NCBI RefSeq assembly: GCF_020884795.1
Contig: NZ_BBZF01000018.1
Span: forward strand, 62,001 to 126,000
Direction of reading: 5' to 3'
DNA length: 64,000 nt
From: Micromonospora okii
GTDB lineage: Bacteria; Actinomycetota; Actinomycetes; Mycobacteriales; Micromonosporaceae
Below the pieces are notes generated by a model. The model was not told where the DNA came from. It saw only the letters and a list, made by a program, of their open reading frames with translations, and did not search any database. Below, piece after piece: positions 8,440-15,753 of this stretch (positions within the stretch are counted from its first letter, which is position 1; each line of letters starts with the position of its first letter). The position numbers and the translations under genes are program-made.

Positions 8440-10920
8440 ATGGCGGGCCGTACCTCTCAGGCGAGCCGGCGACGCGGCGCGTCGCCGCGCGGCACCACGA
8501 ACAGTCGTGGCCGTCAGCCGGCGAAGAAGACCACCAAGGCCACGAAGGCCGTGCCCCGGCGGCGCACCGCCGCCCGGCCGAGCCGCAGCGCCTCCGTGGG
8601 CCGGGCGATCGGCGCGGTGTGGATCGGGTTGGCCAGCGGCGTCGGCTGGACGGTGCGGGCCGCCGGTCGGCAGGCCGCCTCGGCCCGCGACCTCGACCCG
8701 GAGCACCGCCGCGACGGCGCCGGCCTGCTGCTGCTCGGCCTGGCGCTGCTCAGCGCGGTGGCGATCTGGTTCGCCGGCGCGGGCCCGGTGGGGGCCCGGC
8801 TCGCCGACACCGTCCGGCTCTTCCTCGGGGCCATCTCGATCGTCGTTCCGGTGCTGCTCGGCATCGGCGCGTGGCGGTTGATGCGCACGCCCGGCGACCC
8901 GGAGCACCGGGGGCGGGGCCTGGTGGGCTGGGGGTCCATGCTGGTCGCCACGGCCGCGATGCTGCACATCGGACAGGACCCGGTGGACTCGGTCCAGCGT
9001 GACTACGCCGGGGGCCTGGTCGGTGCGGGCGTCGGCAACGTGCTGGAGACCGCCGTCACCGCCTGGGTGGCCGTGCCGCTGCTGCTCCTGCTGCTGGTCT
9101 TCGGCCTGCTGGTGGTCACCGCCACCCCGATCAACAAGATCCCGGAGCGCCTCGGGCTGCTCGCCGGTGCCGTGACCGGCACGCCGCCGGAGGCGGAGGA
9201 CGAGGTGGTGGAGGTGGTCGAGAAGAAGCCGGCCCGCCGTCGCCCCGCCAAGCGCGCCCCCGCGCCGCCGCCGCTGCCGGAGCCGGACGACTTCGCCGAG
9301 GAGGCGTACGAGGTCGACCTCCAGGAGACCGTCGTCCTGCCCCGCAAGCCCCCGGCGAAGGTGCCCGCCACCCGCAAGCCGGTCGACCCGCCGGAGCACT
9401 CGCCCGCGCCCACCCGCGCCGAGCAGCTCGCGCTCACCGGGCTGGCCGGCGACTACACGCTGCCGCCGGCCAACCTGCTCAGCGGCGGGGCCGCGCCGAA
9501 GACCCGCAGCAAGGCCAACGACGAGGTGATCGCCGCGCTGACCGGCGTGTTCGACCAGTTCGGCGTCGACGCGGAGGTCACCGGCTTCACCCGGGGCCCC
9601 ACGGTCACCCGCTACGAGGTCGAGCTGGGCCCGGGCGTCAAGGTCGAGCGGATCACCCAGCTCTCCCGCAACATCGCGTACGCGGTGAAGTCCCCCGACG
9701 TGCGCATCCTCAGCCCGATCCCGGGCAAGAGCGCGGTAGGCGTGGAGATCCCGAACACCGACCCCGAGAACGTGGCCCTGGGCGACGTGCTGCGCTCCCG
9801 GGCGGCCACCAGCGACCACCACCCGATGCTGGTCGGCCTCGGCAAGGACATCGAGGGCGGCTTCGTGGTCGCCAACCTCGCGAAGATGCCGCACATTCTC
9901 GTGGCGGGGGCCACCGGGGCGGGGAAGTCCTCCTGCCTCAACACCCTGCTGGTCTCGATCCTCACCCGCGCCACCCCGGACGAGGTGCGCCTGCTGCTGA
10001 TCGACCCGAAGCGCGTCGAGATGACCAGCTACGAGGGCATCCCGCACCTGGTCACCCCGATCGTGACCAACGCGAAGAAGGCGGCCGACTCGCTGGAGTG
10101 GGTCGTCCGCGAGATGGACATGCGCTACGACGACCTCGCCGCCAACGGGGTCCGGCACATCGACGACTTCAACCGCAAGGTGCGCAACGGGGAGATCACG
10201 GCCCCGCCGGGCAGTGAGCGGGAGATGCGGCCGTACCCGTACCTGCTGGTGATCGTGGACGAGCTGGCCGACCTGATGATGGTCGCGCCGCGCGACGTGG
10301 AGGACTCGGTCGTCCGGATCACCCAGCTCGCCCGGGCCGCCGGCATCCACCTGGTGCTGGCCACCCAGCGTCCCTCGGTCGACGTGGTCACCGGTTTGAT
10401 CAAGGCGAACGTGCCGTCCCGGCTGGCGTTCGCCACCTCGTCGCTGGCCGACTCGCGGGTCATCCTCGACCAGCCGGGGGCGGAGAAACTGCTCGGCCGG
10501 GGCGACGGCCTGTTCCTGCCGATGGGCGCGTCGAAGCCGGTCCGCATCCAGGGGGCCTGGGTCACCGAGGGCGAGATCGCCGACGTGGTGAAGTTCTGCA
10601 AGGAGCAGCGCGAGCCGGAGTTCCGCCCGGACGTGCTCACCCCGGCGCAGGACGGCAAGAAGAAAATCGACGAGGACATCGGCGACGACCTGGACCTGCT
10701 GGTGCAGGCGATCGAGCTGGTGGTCACCTCGCAGTTCGGCTCGACGTCGATGCTCCAGCGCAAGCTGCGGGTCGGCTTCGCCAAGGCGGGGCGGCTGATG
10801 GACCTCATGGAGACCCGGGGCGTGGTCGGCCCGTCGGAGGGCTCCAAGGCCCGCGACGTGCTGGTCAAGCCGGACGAGCTGGAGGAGGTCCTGGCCGGCC
10901 TGCGCGGCGACGGCGACTGA
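8440..10920 (+). CDS. ftsK: DNA translocase FtsK/SpoIIIE
   Basis: FtsK pumps chromosomal DNA through the closing septum and helps resolve dimers. The 826-residue protein has a basic Ala/Lys-rich N terminus, four or five membrane segments (about 80-230), and an acidic Pro-rich linker (EEAYEVDLQE region). The RecA-like motor follows, with Walker A GATGAGKS at about 490-497 and LVIVDELADLMM as Walker B. The winged-helix gamma domain (FGSTSMLQRKLRVGFAKAG) that recognises polarity sequences is present. The length matches the family, and upstream in-frame sequence belongs to the opposite-strand YbjN genes. A perfect palindromic terminator follows. Confidence 0.96.
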   Translation: MAGRTSQASRRRGASPRGTTNSRGRQPAKKTTKATKAVPRRRTAARPSRSASVGRAIGAVWIGLASGVGWTVRAAGRQAASARDLDPEHRRDGAGLLLLGLALLSAVAIWFAGAGPVGARLADTVRLFLGAISIVVPVLLGIGAWRLMRTPGDPEHRGRGLVGWGSMLVATAAMLHIGQDPVDSVQRDYAGGLVGAGVGNVLETAVTAWVAVPLLLLLLVFGLLVVTATPINKIPERLGLLAGAVTGTPPEAEDEVVEVVEKKPARRRPAKRAPAPPPLPEPDDFAEEAYEVDLQETVVLPRKPPAKVPATRKPVDPPEHSPAPTRAEQLALTGLAGDYTLPPANLLSGGAAPKTRSKANDEVIAALTGVFDQFGVDAEVTGFTRGPTVTRYEVELGPGVKVERITQLSRNIAYAVKSPDVRILSPIPGKSAVGVEIPNTDPENVALGDVLRSRAATSDHHPMLVGLGKDIEGGFVVANLAKMPHILVAGATGAGKSSCLNTLLVSILTRATPDEVRLLLIDPKRVEMTSYEGIPHLVTPIVTNAKKAADSLEWVVREMDMRYDDLAANGVRHIDDFNRKVRNGEITAPPGSEREMRPYPYLLVIVDELADLMMVAPRDVEDSVVRITQLARAAGIHLVLATQRPSVDVVTGLIKANVPSRLAFATSSLADSRVILDQPGAEKLLGRGDGLFLPMGASKPVRIQGAWVTEGEIADVVKFCKEQREPEFRPDVLTPAQDGKKKIDEDIGDDLDLLVQAIELVVTSQFGSTSMLQRKLRVGFAKAGRLMDLMETRGVVGPSEGSKARDVLVKPDELEEVLAGLRGDGD

Positions 10921-10948
10921 CGGCCTCCCGTACGACCCAGCGCCTGCA

Positions 10949-10986
10949 CGACGAAGGCCCGCCGGAGCTCCGGCGGGCCTTCGTCG
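10949..10986. terminator. Perfect palindromic bidirectional terminator after ftsK
   Basis: A 38-bp perfect palindrome (19-bp arms meeting at GGAGCTCC) ends 11 bp before the stop codon of the opposite-strand gene. It can terminate both ftsK and the convergent small membrane protein gene. Confidence 0.85.
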
Positions 10987-10996
10987 TGGTCGGGGG

Positions 10997-11242
10997 TCAG
11001 GCGTTGAGGATGATGGCGGCGAGCACGATGCCGAGGATCGTGCCGGCAACGCTCGCGGCGGCGGCGTACCAGCCGAGCGGCTTGTCGCCCAGGACCGCGC
11101 CGACGATGCCGAGGATGACGCCGATCACGCCGAAGATCACGGGTGCCAGGAACACCGCGACGACGGCGAAGACGAAGCCGAGGATCGTGCAGATCCGGGC
11201 GGCGTTGCTGCGCGGGCGGGCGGTGCTGTGCATGTCGGCCAT
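10997..11242 (-). CDS. Small two-helix membrane protein (DUF4190-like)
   Basis: The product has 81 residues: a short polar N terminus (MADMHSTARPRSNAAR), then three hydrophobic stretches (ICTILGFVFAVVAVFLAPVI, VIGVILGIVGAVLG, and SVAGTILGIVLAAIIL at the end) separated by the turn GDKPLGW. The pattern resembles DUF4190-type small membrane proteins of actinobacteria, whose function is unknown. Start 11242 is chosen because GGAGG lies 5 nt upstream. An in-frame ATG at 11254 would place that GGAGG inside the gene. Confidence 0.7.
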   Translation of the reverse strand: MADMHSTARPRSNAARICTILGFVFAVVAVFLAPVIFGVIGVILGIVGAVLGDKPLGWYAAAASVAGTILGIVLAAIILNA

Positions 11243-11345
11243 GACGTCCTCCATGTTGAGAGCCTCGTGGTGCGGTCGGCCGATCTCTACCCACTGTGGT
11301 CGCCCGCCACGCCTCGTAGCGCCCCCGGGCGGTGCGGGGCCCGTT

Positions 11346-11400
11346 GTAAGGAGGGGCCCCTTGTTAACGCTTTCTGTATAGGAAGGGTCCCCTGCTAACA
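11346..11400. repeat. Two tandem imperfect palindromes of the AAGGGGCCCCTT family
   Basis: Two similar units lie head to tail at 11346-11368 and 11376-11400. Each reads roughly (G)TAAGGAGGGGCCCCTTGTTAAC and is near-palindromic around GGGCCCC (the second has GGGTCCCC). A related pair occurs at 47123-47179. Both sites are intergenic and close to 3' or 5' gene ends. I recognise this style of repeat from Micromonospora genomes, but that is memory rather than a search. Confidence 0.65.
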
Positions 11401-11463
11401 CGCCAACCGGCCGGGCCCCGTGGGTCGGGGTCCGGCCGGTAGGCGGGGTGGTGCGGGTGGGTC

Positions 11464-12060
11464 TTAGCTGTTCCAGTGCTGGGCGACGAGGTCGGCGGCC
11501 TGCTGCTCCCACTGGGCGTAGTGGTCGGGGTACGCCGACACCTGCACCGTCTGGGCGGCCTCGGTCAGGGGCATGTCCTGCCAGCCGTCGACCTGCTTGA
11601 GGCCCTTCAGGAACGCCATGGTCGCGTACTCGGGGTCGGTGATCTGCTCCACGCTGCCCCAGCCCGACGACGGGCGCTGCTGGAACAGGCCCTGCGAGTC
11701 GTGGTCGTTGCGGTCACCCAGGTGACCCAGGTTCTCCAGCTTCGACTCCTGCAACGCGGTGCCGATCGAGATGACGGCGGCGCGCTCGTCCATGCCGGCC
11801 TTCTTCGTGGCGGCGATGATCGCCTTCACGTTCGCCGTCTGCTCGTCGTCAAGGTCGATGCGCGACTGCTCACCCTGCACACCGTGCGGAATCAGCTTGC
11901 CCATGTCGACGGCGGGCTTGTCGGCCTGCATCACGGACGCGACGGGCTTGGCATGGGCCGTCGTCGGGGCGGCCTCGGCGGTGGCCGGGCCGGCGAACAC
12001 ACCACCGGCGAAGGCCAGACCAGCGATACCCAGCACGCTCTTACGCAGCATCGTGTTCAT
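11464..12060 (-). CDS. Secreted lysozyme-like/wall-hydrolase-type protein
   Basis: The 198-residue product starts with a signal peptide (LRKSVLGIAGLAFAGGVFAG followed by an ATAEA-like cleavage site). After a linker, the C-terminal half has a transglycosylase-like core: AVISIGTALQESKLENLGHL (catalytic Glu candidate in LQES), then DHDSQGLFQQRPSSGWGS and a YPDHYAQWEQQAADLV ending. This architecture recurs in secreted actinobacterial proteins of uncertain activity, so muralytic action is inferred. GGAG lies 7 nt before ATG 12060. The leader region upstream is long and contains a 15-bp direct repeat. Confidence 0.75.
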   Translation of the reverse strand: MNTMLRKSVLGIAGLAFAGGVFAGPATAEAAPTTAHAKPVASVMQADKPAVDMGKLIPHGVQGEQSRIDLDDEQTANVKAIIAATKKAGMDERAAVISIGTALQESKLENLGHLGDRNDHDSQGLFQQRPSSGWGSVEQITDPEYATMAFLKGLKQVDGWQDMPLTEAAQTVQVSAYPDHYAQWEQQAADLVAQHWNS

Positions 12061-12188
12061 GACAAAGCTCCATTCGGGGGTTCGACACCCACCCAGGGGA
12101 TCAGTCAGGCGGGTGTGAGCACCACGCACGGCGCCCGAGAAAGTCAGAAGGGGGAAGATCTCGACCCGGCCGGCTCGCGGCCCGGGGA

Positions 12189-12301
12189 CCATGTGTAACG
12201 ACCGGCCACCCACCGTCATTCCCAAGCGGCAACCCGGGGCGGGGGCGTCGGCGCAGGTCAGAGGCACTGCGCTACTCGGTCGTACGCCATGTGTAACGAC
12301 C
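12189..12301 (-). promoter_or_regulatory. 15-bp direct repeat upstream of the secreted-protein gene
   Basis: CCATGTGTAACGACC occurs exactly at 12189-12203 and 12287-12301, 98 bp apart, both upstream of the gene starting at 12060. Identical copies at this spacing look like sites for one DNA-binding protein or duplicated promoter elements. The GTAAC core recalls MtrA-type sites, but this is inference only. Confidence 0.45.
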
Positions 12302-12458
12302 CCGGGCCCGCGACGATTCCGGCCCCACGATGCCGCCGGTCACACCCCGCCGGGGCGGGGGACGGGAGTGAATCCGTCACTCCGGCCATCAGGCGCTAAA
12401 CGGTCAGATCGGCATCAAACGCGAGTATGCCGGTCTCGGAAATGCTTGATCGGCTCCG

Positions 12459-12511
12459 TGTCGGCGACATGGCGGTGTCTACGTCCCGCCAATGCACCCA
12501 TGTCGCCGACA
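12459..12511. repeat. 14-bp perfect inverted repeat (stem-loop)
   Basis: TGTCGGCGACATGG at 12459-12472 is exactly complementary to CCATGTCGCCGACA at 12498-12511, with a 25-nt loop. Each arm is itself nearly palindromic. It could be a transcript-level hairpin downstream of the SMR gene or a dispersed repeat. Confidence 0.6.
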
Positions 12512-12593
12512 TGGAGTCGCTGGCCGGCGGGAGCGCCGCCATGGAGTCGCCTCCCGCCGGCCGCGCCCTCGCCTCCCGGCGTCCCGGCAACCT

Positions 12594-12668
12594 GATATCG
12601 GGCATCGCGACACTGACATCCCAATATCGGGCATCCCGACACCGACATCGGGCATCCCGGCATCCGGG
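12594..12668. repeat. ATCGGGCATC short repeat cluster
   Basis: ATCGGGCATC occurs at 12597, 12626 and 12647, with CGACACCGACATC-like sequence between copies and a degraded fourth copy after. Spacing is 29 then 21 bp, so it is a degenerate tandem repeat, not a CRISPR. It ends just before the SMR gene stop. Confidence 0.6.
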
Positions 12669-12687
12669 CCTCGACCGGGTGTCCGCG

Positions 12688-13002
12688 TCAGTGGAAGACC
12701 TTTAGGCCGACGACCCCCGCGACGATCAGCAGCAGGCAGGTGATCCGGGGCAGGGTCGCCGGCTCGTGCAGCGCCACCATGCCGACCAGGGCGGTGCCCA
12801 CCGCGCCGATGCCGACCCAGACCACGTACCCGGTGCCGACCGGGATCTGCCGCAGCGCGTACCCGAGGCCGGCCATGCTCAGCACCAGAGCGACGGCGAA
12901 GACGGCCGTGGGCAGGGGGCGGCGGAAGCCGGCGCTGCGGTCGAGGGCGATCGCCCACACCGTTTCGAGGAATCCGGAGAGCACGAGGACGATCCAGGCC
13001 AT
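12688..13002 (-). CDS. gdx: SMR-family transporter, probable guanidinium exporter Gdx/SugE
   Basis: The 104-residue protein has four membrane helices typical of small multidrug resistance exporters, with the essential glutamate in LSGFLETVWAIAL (E13-E14 region) and GTGYVVWVGIGAVGTALVGM in helix 3. These proteins work as antiparallel dimers exchanging substrate for protons. The subfamily is set by context: a guanidine-III riboswitch lies 60-100 nt upstream on the same strand, which makes guanidinium export the best assignment. AGAGGT sits 8 nt before the ATG. Confidence 0.9.
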   Translation of the reverse strand: MAWIVLVLSGFLETVWAIALDRSAGFRRPLPTAVFAVALVLSMAGLGYALRQIPVGTGYVVWVGIGAVGTALVGMVALHEPATLPRITCLLLIVAGVVGLKVFH

Positions 13003-13024
13003 GCGACGTCACCTCTGAGGGCTG

Positions 13025-13043
13025 CCGGCCCCATCGGGGCCGG
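13025..13043 (-). promoter_or_regulatory. GC hairpin between riboswitch and ribosome-binding site
   Basis: CCGGCCCC and GGGGCCGG form an 8-bp stem with a 3-nt loop, directly between the guanidine-III aptamer and the AGAGGT site. It may be part of the expression platform. Confidence 0.4.
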
Positions 13044-13063
13044 GACGAGTGGAAACGGCTCGC

Positions 13064-13103
13064 GGGCGTCTTGGCCTGACCGGGTACGCCCACCCTCGTC
13101 CGG
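13064..13103 (-). ncRNA. Guanidine-III riboswitch (ykkC-III)
   Basis: On the minus strand the 40-nt segment contains the three invariant blocks of the guanidine-III class in order: CCGGACGAGG, then ACCCGGTCAGG, then CAAGACG. The distal stem GGGCGT/ACGCCC closes correctly and its sequence differs from the Thermobifida example as I recall it, consistent with a covarying helix. Guanidine-III riboswitches switch on guanidinium exporters and related genes when guanidine binds. The downstream SMR gene at 13002 fits exactly. A candidate -10 (TAGGTT on the minus strand, 13136-13141) lies just upstream. Confidence 0.93.
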
Positions 13104-13184
13104 GGCGACCCGCAACCACCGGGCCGCCAGCGTCGAACCTAACACCCGCGTGACCAGGGCAGAGGTGAGACGGGCCACGTCGGG

Positions 13185-13215
13185 TTGACCTGAAGTTGGC
13201 TTCAACTCGCAGTAT
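13185..13215 (+). promoter_or_regulatory. MerR-type promoter with 19-bp spacer
   Basis: TTGACC (13185-13190) and CAGTAT (13210-13215) are separated by 19 bp instead of 17. The spacer carries the dyad TGAAG-TTGG-CTTCA centred between them. Over-long spacers with a central dyad are the hallmark of MerR-family activated promoters. The -10 lies 7 nt from ATG 13223, so the transcript may be leaderless. Confidence 0.6.
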
Positions 13216-13222
13216 GGCCGTC

Positions 13223-14146
13223 ATGACTCTGCTCGTGTCGGACCCGGAGGTTGCCGCCGCGCTCGACGCCCCCACCACCGTGGCGGCCATGCGCGACGCC
13301 CTGCTCGCCGCCCACGCCGGTCGGCTCGTCGCCCCGCCCCGGGCGTCGGCCGCGCTGGGCGGCGGCCGGATGGTCCTCACCGCCGGGCACCTCATCGGCG
13401 AGTGGTACGGCTACCGCTCCTACGACACGTTCGGCCATCCGCAGGCCGAGCAGATCGTCGTGCTGCACGACGGGCGCACCGGCGCGGTGCGGGCGGTGGC
13501 GGTCGGCGAGGAGCTGGGCTCCCGGCGCACCGGGGGCCTCGGCGGGGTGGCCGTCGACGCGCTGGCCCGCCCCGACGCGGCGACCCTCGGGGTGGTCGGC
13601 TCCGGCGGGCAGGCGTGGACCCAGGTGTGGGCCGCCGCCGCGGTCCGCCCGTTGCGCGAGGTGACCGTGCACAGCCGCTCGGCGGCCCGCCGGGAGGCGT
13701 TCGCCGCCCGGGTCCGCGCCGAGCTGGGCGTGCCGGCGCGGGCCGTGGAGACCGCCCGCGCCGCCGTGGCCGGCCGCGACGTCGTGGTGCTCGCCACCAC
13801 CAGCCCCACGCCGGTGCTGGACGCCGCCGATCTCGCCCCGGGCGCCCACGTCAACACCGTCGGCTTCAAGCAGCGCGGCCGGGCCGAGTTCGGCACCGAC
13901 CTGCTCGACGCCGCCGACGTCCTGGTCACCGACTCGCCGGCCCAGGCGGGCGCGTACGAGCCGCCGATGCTCGCCGCCCTCCCGCCGTACGCCGGGCGGC
14001 TGCTCGACCTGGGCGCGGTGCTGGCGGGGGCGGCCCCGGGGCGGACCGGCGCGGGCCAGGTGACGGTCTTCTGCTCCACCGGCCTGGCCGGCACCGAGGT
14101 CTTCCTGCTCGACCGCCTGGTCTCCGTCGGCGCGGCCCTCCGCTGA
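13223..14146 (+). CDS. Ornithine cyclodeaminase/mu-crystallin family protein
   Basis: The 307-residue NAD(P)-binding protein matches the family. It has an N-terminal substrate domain (APPRASAALGGGRMVLTAG), the Rossmann nucleotide site LGVVGSGGQAWTQ near residue 120, and DVVVLATTSPTPVL followed by GAHVNTVGF. Members deaminate ornithine, reduce ketimines or oxidise amino acids, and sequence alone does not separate them. ATG 13223 is preferred over ATG 13214, which would fall in the -10 hexamer. A MerR-type promoter sits directly upstream, and the divergent neighbour is the riboswitch-controlled exporter, so a shared nitrogen-compound theme is possible but unproven. Confidence 0.85.
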   Translation: MTLLVSDPEVAAALDAPTTVAAMRDALLAAHAGRLVAPPRASAALGGGRMVLTAGHLIGEWYGYRSYDTFGHPQAEQIVVLHDGRTGAVRAVAVGEELGSRRTGGLGGVAVDALARPDAATLGVVGSGGQAWTQVWAAAAVRPLREVTVHSRSAARREAFAARVRAELGVPARAVETARAAVAGRDVVVLATTSPTPVLDAADLAPGAHVNTVGFKQRGRAEFGTDLLDAADVLVTDSPAQAGAYEPPMLAALPPYAGRLLDLGAVLAGAAPGRTGAGQVTVFCSTGLAGTEVFLLDRLVSVGAALR

Positions 14147-14244
14147 CCGGCGACCGCGCCCCGGCCCGCCGCTGCCGCTGACCGGCGACCGTGCCCGGGC
14201 GCGGTACGGCGACCGCCGTTGCCGGCCGGCCCCCGCGCGCCCGG

Positions 14245-14250
14245 TACCCT
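14245..14250 (+). promoter_or_regulatory. -10 element of rimO, leaderless configuration
   Basis: TACCCT is followed by 6 nt (CGGATG) and then GTG 14257. There is no ribosome-binding site, so initiation at the transcript end is likely. Confidence 0.45.
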
Positions 14251-14256
14251 CGGATG

Positions 14257-15753
14257 GTGTCTGCCACCTCCCCTTCCCACTCCGACGCCGGTCGTCGCGT
14301 CGCCCTGCTGACCCTGGGCTGCGCCCGTAACGAGGTCGACTCGGAGGAGCTGGCCGCCCGGCTGCACGCCGACGGCTGGCAGGTCACCACCGACGGCGAG
14401 GGCGCGGACGTGGTGGTCGTCAACACCTGCGGCTTCGTGGAGAAGGCGAAGCAGGACTCGATCCAGACCCTGCTGGCCGCCGCCGACACCGGCGCGAAGG
14501 TGGTCGCCGCCGGGTGCATGGCCGAGCGGTACGGCCGGGAGCTGGCCGACAGCCTGCCCGAGGCGCAGGCGGTGCTCAGCTTCGACGACTACCCGGACAT
14601 CGCGGCCCGGCTGGACGCCGTCGTCGCCGGTGAGGCGATCGGCGCGCACACCCCGCGCGACCGGCGCGAGCTGCTGCCGCTGACCCCGGTCGCCCGGCGT
14701 GCCAACGCCGTGTCGCTGCCGGGCCACGGCAGCGCCCGGGCCGCCGTGGAGACCGACGAGCACACCCCGGCCCACCTGCGTCAGGTGCTGCGGCGTCGGC
14801 TCGACACCGGCCCGGTGGCGTCGCTGAAGCTGGCCAGCGGCTGCGACCGGCGCTGCGCGTTCTGCGCCATCCCGGCCTTCCGGGGGGCCTTCGTCTCGCG
14901 CACCCCCGACGAGCTGCTGGCCGAGGCGGAGTGGCTGGCCGGGACCGGGGTCCGCGAGCTGGTGCTGGTCAGCGAGAACTCGACGTCGTACGGCAAGGAC
15001 CTGGGCGACCCCCGGGCGCTGGAGAAGCTGCTGCCGCAGCTCGCCGCCGTGCCGGGCATCGTCCGGGTCCGGGCCAGCTACCTCCAGCCCGCCGAGACCC
15101 GCCCGGGGCTGGTCGAGGCGATCGCCACCACGCCGGGCGTCGCGCCCTACTTCGACCTGTCGTTCCAGCACTCCAGCGAGCCGGTGCTGCGCCGGATGCG
15201 CCGCTTCGGCTCCACCGACCGGTTCCTGGAGCTGCTGGCCTCGGCCCGCGCCCTGGCCCCGGAGGCGGGTGCGCGGAGCAACTTCATCGTCGGCTTCCCC
15301 GGCGAGACCCGCGCCGACGTCGACGAGCTGGTCCGGTTCCTCACCGAGGCCCGGCTCGACGCGATCGGCGTCTTCGACTACAGCGACGAGGACGGCACCG
15401 AGGCCGCCGGCCTGCCCGGCAAGGTCTCCGCCGCCACGATCAAGCGCCGGTACGACCGGCTCGCCGCGCTCGCCGACGAGCTGTGCTCGCAGCGGGCCGA
15501 GGAGCGGCTCGGCTCCACGGTCGAGGTGCTGGTCGACTCGGTCGACGACGGCGTGGTCGAGGGTCGGGCGGCGCATCAGGCCCCCGAGGTCGACGGCTCC
15601 ACCACCCTGGTCGCCCCGGCCGACGGCGGGGTGGACCTGGCCGCGCTGCGCCCGGGTGACCTGGTGCGCGCCACGGTCACCGCCACCGAAGGGGTCGACC
15701 TGGTCGCGGTCCCGGATGAGATGATCTCGGCGGCGCCCGGCGCGACACGGTGA
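14257..15753 (+). CDS. rimO: Ribosomal protein uS12 methylthiotransferase RimO
   Basis: RimO is a radical-SAM enzyme that methylthiolates an aspartate of ribosomal protein uS12. The 498-residue protein has the N-terminal MTTase domain with three cluster cysteines (LGCARNEVDS, NTCGF, AGCMAE). The radical-SAM motif CDRRCAFC is at C196/C200/C203, and a C-terminal TRAM region follows (STVEVLVDSV onward). It carries an extra stretch of about 40 residues before the SAM motif, as other actinobacterial RimO proteins do. GTG 14257 is chosen from the -10 position; ATG 14254 is one codon upstream. It overlaps pgsA by 4 nt. Confidence 0.95.
   Translation: MSATSPSHSDAGRRVALLTLGCARNEVDSEELAARLHADGWQVTTDGEGADVVVVNTCGFVEKAKQDSIQTLLAAADTGAKVVAAGCMAERYGRELADSLPEAQAVLSFDDYPDIAARLDAVVAGEAIGAHTPRDRRELLPLTPVARRANAVSLPGHGSARAAVETDEHTPAHLRQVLRRRLDTGPVASLKLASGCDRRCAFCAIPAFRGAFVSRTPDELLAEAEWLAGTGVRELVLVSENSTSYGKDLGDPRALEKLLPQLAAVPGIVRVRASYLQPAETRPGLVEAIATTPGVAPYFDLSFQHSSEPVLRRMRRFGSTDRFLELLASARALAPEAGARSNFIVGFPGETRADVDELVRFLTEARLDAIGVFDYSDEDGTEAAGLPGKVSAATIKRRYDRLAALADELCSQRAEERLGSTVEVLVDSVDDGVVEGRAAHQAPEVDGSTTLVAPADGGVDLAALRPGDLVRATVTATEGVDLVAVPDEMISAAPGATR

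Larger units (their letters stand above)
12061..12687. other. Long intergenic region with repeats, no gene seen
   Basis: These 627 bp separate the SMR gene from the secreted-protein gene, both on the minus strand. No ORF here has credible codon use or a ribosome-binding site. The region holds a 15-bp direct repeat (12189, 12287), a small hairpin (GGAGTGA/TCACTCC, 12365-12383), a 14-bp perfect inverted repeat (12459/12498) and a cluster of ATCGGGCATC repeats (12597-12656). The part adjoining 12060 is probably the 5' leader of the secreted-protein gene. Confidence 0.6.

Noticed and set aside
12061..12440. c-di-AMP (ydaO-type) riboswitch before the secreted hydrolase-like gene
   Set aside because: Gene type and leader length fit, but I could not find the conserved blocks on the minus strand; the GGGAGTGAATCC match is on the wrong strand.
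13025..13043. Intrinsic terminator as an independent element
   Set aside because: It lies between a riboswitch and the gene it controls, so it is more likely part of the expression platform; there is no U-tract.
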